This document shows positions 5,802 to 7,445 of a stretch of DNA of 7,445 nucleotides, piece after piece. The position numbers were made by a program, and so were the translations under genes. The notes beneath the pieces were generated by a model. That model searched no databases and was not told where the DNA came from. It worked only from the letters and a program-made list of their open reading frames with translations. Positions within the stretch are counted from its first letter, which is position 1. Every line of letters starts with the position of its first letter. The stretch lies in assembly GCA_013140875.1 (NCBI GenBank), contig JABFSB010000102.1:1-7445 (forward strand), in the 5' to 3' direction. The DNA comes from Acidobacteriota bacterium (lineage in GTDB: Bacteria; Acidobacteriota; Blastocatellia; Pyrinomonadales; Pyrinomonadaceae).

Positions 5802-6026
5802 ATGTGGGAAATGTTCATGAGTTCGGCCCAGATGATGCTCAAGGGCAAACTGTTTCGCGATAACGGAATGGTGATCCGCCAATGGGCGATAGGATTTCTT
5901 GTCGCCGTTGCTCTGATAGTGTTGCTCGGCAAGTTCATCCTGCCCGTTTGGGCGGCGGCGGTCATTGGCGGATTTGTTACCGGTGCATTGATGCCGTATT
6001 TATTCAAAGACCTCAAATATAACTAA
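5802..6026 (+). CDS. 74-residue membrane protein with two transmembrane helices
   Basis: A second small membrane protein starts 6 nt after the first. An amphipathic, basic N-terminus (MMLKGKLFRDNG) precedes helix 1 (about residues 27-42) and helix 2 (about 46-67), and the tail is short and charged (FKDLKYN). The ATG at 5802 has no ribosome site. The in-frame ATG at 5817 has GGGAA 6 nt upstream and may be the true start, giving 69 residues. The stop TAA shares one base with the start codon of the Rieske-protein gene (TAATG), which implies translational coupling. The family is not recognised. With its neighbour it is a candidate membrane tether for the otherwise soluble hydrogenase and its electron carrier. 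Confidence 0.78.
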   Translation: MWEMFMSSAQMMLKGKLFRDNGMVIRQWAIGFLVAVALIVLLGKFILPVWAAAVIGGFVTGALMPYLFKDLKYN

Positions 6027-6916
6027 TGCCTGATCAGGCGACACAATTGCAGCAGGAAAGTTCGGTCGATCTTGACCGTCTCGCGGGTGATATCGACAAG
6101 ATCGAGGCGATCATTTCGGGTTGGGACGAGCATTACCTGCTTACCGCGCGTGCCTTTAAAACGTCGATCGAGGACCTTCACAAAGAAGCACTAAAGCGGT
6201 TGATACGTTCGCTCAAAGACGATCCGGCGTCGGGTGTAAAACTACGTGAGGCCCTCGGCGACAGCGTTGTTTATGGCGTTCTGCTGTATCACGGTTTGGT
6301 CAAGGAGCCGCTCCAGCCGAGAGTGGAGAAAGCCCTTGCCGCCGTACGTCCGATGCTGCAGGGCCACGGCGGCGATGTAGAGCTTGTTGCAATCAAGCCA
6401 CCCGACACCGTAGAAGTGCGGCTGGTTGGTTCATGCCACGGTTGTCCGGCTTCGAGCCAGACGCTAACCGAGGGCATCGAAAAGTCGATCAAGGAATACT
6501 GCCCGGAAATAAAGCACATCAACCAAGTAAGCCGCGGCCGGCCGGAAGTGGAAACAAATGGCGATCAGAAGCTCTATTTCATAAGTCCGTTTGCGACGAA
6601 TGCAAAAGCAAACTGGCTCGACACATGCTCACTTTTCGATATTCCTGAATTTGGTGTTATCGAGCGGCGTGTAAAAGACCGCTCGGTTTTGCTTCATCGA
6701 CAGGGCGATATGGTCAGCTGTGTCGATAACGTTTGTGCCCATCTCGGCATGCCGCTTGAAATGGGCGAGGTCCGTGACGGCATACTAACCTGCCCGTATC
6801 ACGGCTTTCAGTATCTGCTTGAAACCGGCGAATGTATGACAGTGCCGGAGGTTCAGTTGAAGGTCCACGCCGTCCGCGTTGTCGGCGATAAGGTTGAAGT
6901 CCGGTTGGAAGAATAA
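6026..6916 (+). CDS. hhyE: NifU-like/Rieske Fe-S protein, putative hydrogenase electron carrier (HhyE/HucE-like)
   Basis: The 296-residue product has three parts. A helical N-terminal region (about 1-95) has no visible motif. A NifU C-terminal-type domain (about 100-168) carries the CxxC of GSCHGC (C137, C140), expected to bind a [4Fe4S] cluster. A Rieske-type domain (about 182-294) has C237-x-H239 (CAHLG) and C256-x2-H259 (CPYHGF), ligands of a [2Fe2S] cluster. Proteins with this NifU-Rieske architecture are encoded in mycobacterial huc and hhy operons (HucE, HhyE) and are proposed to pass electrons from the hydrogenase to the respiratory chain. No signal peptide is seen. Coupling to the small membrane-protein gene immediately upstream (1-nt overlap) suggests joint action at the inner face of the membrane. 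Confidence 0.9.
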   Translation: MPDQATQLQQESSVDLDRLAGDIDKIEAIISGWDEHYLLTARAFKTSIEDLHKEALKRLIRSLKDDPASGVKLREALGDSVVYGVLLYHGLVKEPLQPRVEKALAAVRPMLQGHGGDVELVAIKPPDTVEVRLVGSCHGCPASSQTLTEGIEKSIKEYCPEIKHINQVSRGRPEVETNGDQKLYFISPFATNAKANWLDTCSLFDIPEFGVIERRVKDRSVLLHRQGDMVSCVDNVCAHLGMPLEMGEVRDGILTCPYHGFQYLLETGECMTVPEVQLKVHAVRVVGDKVEVRLEE

Positions 6917-6917
6917 G

Positions 6918-7032
6918 AATTTTATCCACAGATGCACACAGATAGACACTGATAAAGCAGAGATAAAACATGTGCATTTGATTTCATCCCATTTCTTATC
7001 CGTGTTTATCTGTGTTCATCTGTGGACAAATT
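6918..7032. repeat. Long imperfect palindromic intergenic repeat
   Basis: A left arm (6921-6955, beginning TTTATCCACAGATG) is the reverse complement of a right arm (6996-7030, ending CATCTGTGGACAAA) with 4 mismatches in 35 positions. The arms flank a 40-bp AT-rich centre. With a one-base bulge the symmetry extends to AATT at both ends (6918-6921, 7029-7032). The arms contain spaced ACAGAT units, a composition reminiscent of dispersed intergenic palindromes in several environmental phyla (from memory). The element can form a long hairpin and may end the upstream transcript. A non-autonomous mobile element is another possibility. TTATCCACA at 6922-6930 equals the DnaA-box consensus but stands alone. 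Confidence 0.8.
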
Positions 7033-7045
7033 ATCTCTTACTGAA

Positions 7046-7445
7046 ATGCCCCAAACTTTGCGCGTAAAACTTAATTCGACCGTTCACAATCTGCAAGACG
7101 CGGCGGTATATCGAGCGCGCCCGCTGCTTCAGCCGATGCCCGATGTTGTCCTTGGCACGACCGAAACCGGGCTAGAGATGGCCGTCCCCGTGACACCGAC
7201 GCCGGGCACGATTTTCGGCACACGCGGTGGTGCGATATTGAAAGATAATTCGCTTTGGATCGCCGACACCGGCCATCATCGTCTGCTCGGCTGGAAGAAA
7301 CTGCCGACCGAAGACAATGCGCCCGCCGACTTTGTTATCGGCCAGCCGGATTTTTATCACGAGGGCCGCAATGCCAAAGGCGAAGTTTCAGCATTCTCAC
7401 TGAACGTGCCGACCGGCGTCACAGCTTGCGGCGACGGGCTTTCTG
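7046..7445 (+). CDS. NHL-repeat (beta-propeller) protein, N-terminal part
   Basis: An open frame starts at ATG 7046 and runs off the window, giving 133 residues without a stop. NHL-type blades are indicated by LWIADTGHHRLLGW (residues 70-83), with the typical D-x-x-N/H-x-R-(I/V/L) pattern, followed by ADFVIGQPDFYHEGRN, a spacer common between NHL blades. A second unit seems to begin at FSLNVPTGVTACGDGL. No signal peptide or ribosome site is apparent. The start is chosen because the only upstream in-frame alternative (GTG 7022) lies inside the palindromic repeat. NHL propellers mediate protein contacts, and from memory such genes accompany group 1h hydrogenases. The role here is unknown. Codon use looks like that of the neighbours. 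Confidence 0.85.
   Translation, partial: MPQTLRVKLNSTVHNLQDAAVYRARPLLQPMPDVVLGTTETGLEMAVPVTPTPGTIFGTRGGAILKDNSLWIADTGHHRLLGWKKLPTEDNAPADFVIGQPDFYHEGRNAKGEVSAFSLNVPTGVTACGDGLS

Noticed and set aside
5567..5863. 98-codon + strand frame overlapping the small membrane proteins
   Set aside because: It has no ATG or ribosome site at its start and overlaps two ORFs with good hydrophobic profiles, one with a strong ribosome site.
6922..6930. Perfect DnaA-box word TTATCCACA, suggesting an origin
   Set aside because: It is a single copy that belongs to the palindromic repeat; no box cluster, AT-rich unwinding region or dnaA/dnaN genes are nearby.
6918..7032. CRISPR-like or tandem repeat array based on recurring ACAGAT words
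   Set aside because: The units are not evenly spaced with unique spacers; the structure is one inverted repeat.
6879..7067. 62-codon frame across the palindromic repeat
   Set aside because: It spans the end of the Rieske gene and the repeat; its low-complexity translation comes from the repeat.

Overview
The window carries most of an uptake [NiFe]-hydrogenase locus. The two catalytic subunits look like the group 1h ('actinobacterial-type', high-affinity, Hhy) enzymes that oxidise trace or atmospheric H2. The small subunit has no Tat signal and no C-terminal anchor, and the usual CxGC start of the proximal-cluster motif reads CSGN. The large subunit is about 530 residues, with CGIC near the N-terminus and CLVC near the C-terminus. 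The nearby genes fit this type: a NifU/Rieske electron carrier (HhyE/HucE-like), a HybD-type maturation protease, a TPR protein and an NHL-repeat protein. Moderate GC content, this gene set and a long 'TCCACAGAT...'-type palindromic repeat suggest a soil bacterium, most likely an Acidobacteriota (Blastocatellia/Pyrinomonadaceae-like). That placement is inference. No hyp accessory genes lie in the window.

Layout, all supported genes on the + strand: a regulatory leader with two inverted repeats (1-309); hhyS (310-1272); hhyL (1295-2890); a hairpin resembling a terminator (about 2909-2935); two tandem, paralogous four-cysteine proteins (2988-3302, 3309-3644); the maturation protease (3660-4127); an unrecognised 115-residue protein overlapping it by 8 nt (4120-4467); a promoter region with the same inverted repeat followed by TTGACA-N17-TACGCT (4455-4516); a TPR protein (4571-5566); two very small membrane proteins (5601-5795, 5802-6026); the NifU/Rieske protein (6026-6916, start codon overlapping the previous stop by 1 nt); a roughly 110-bp imperfect palindrome (6918-7032); and an NHL-repeat gene that starts at 7046 and runs off the right edge.

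Proposed division of labour: HhyS/HhyL oxidise H2. The protease trims the 16-residue tail of HhyL. Electrons leave through soluble carriers, for which the NifU/Rieske protein and perhaps the two four-Cys proteins are candidates. The two small membrane proteins may tether the complex or carriers to the membrane and its quinone pool. The TPR protein may scaffold assembly.

The most interesting signals are three. First, a shared operator (TGCAAA-N5-TTTGCA) occurs twice upstream of hhyS and once, perfectly, upstream of the TPR gene, with the pentamer ACGCT at the same distance downstream of the repeat in both places. Second, the tandem four-cysteine proteins have a C-terminus that resembles, but does not match, high-potential iron-sulfur proteins. 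Third, the two small membrane proteins sit immediately before the Rieske carrier.
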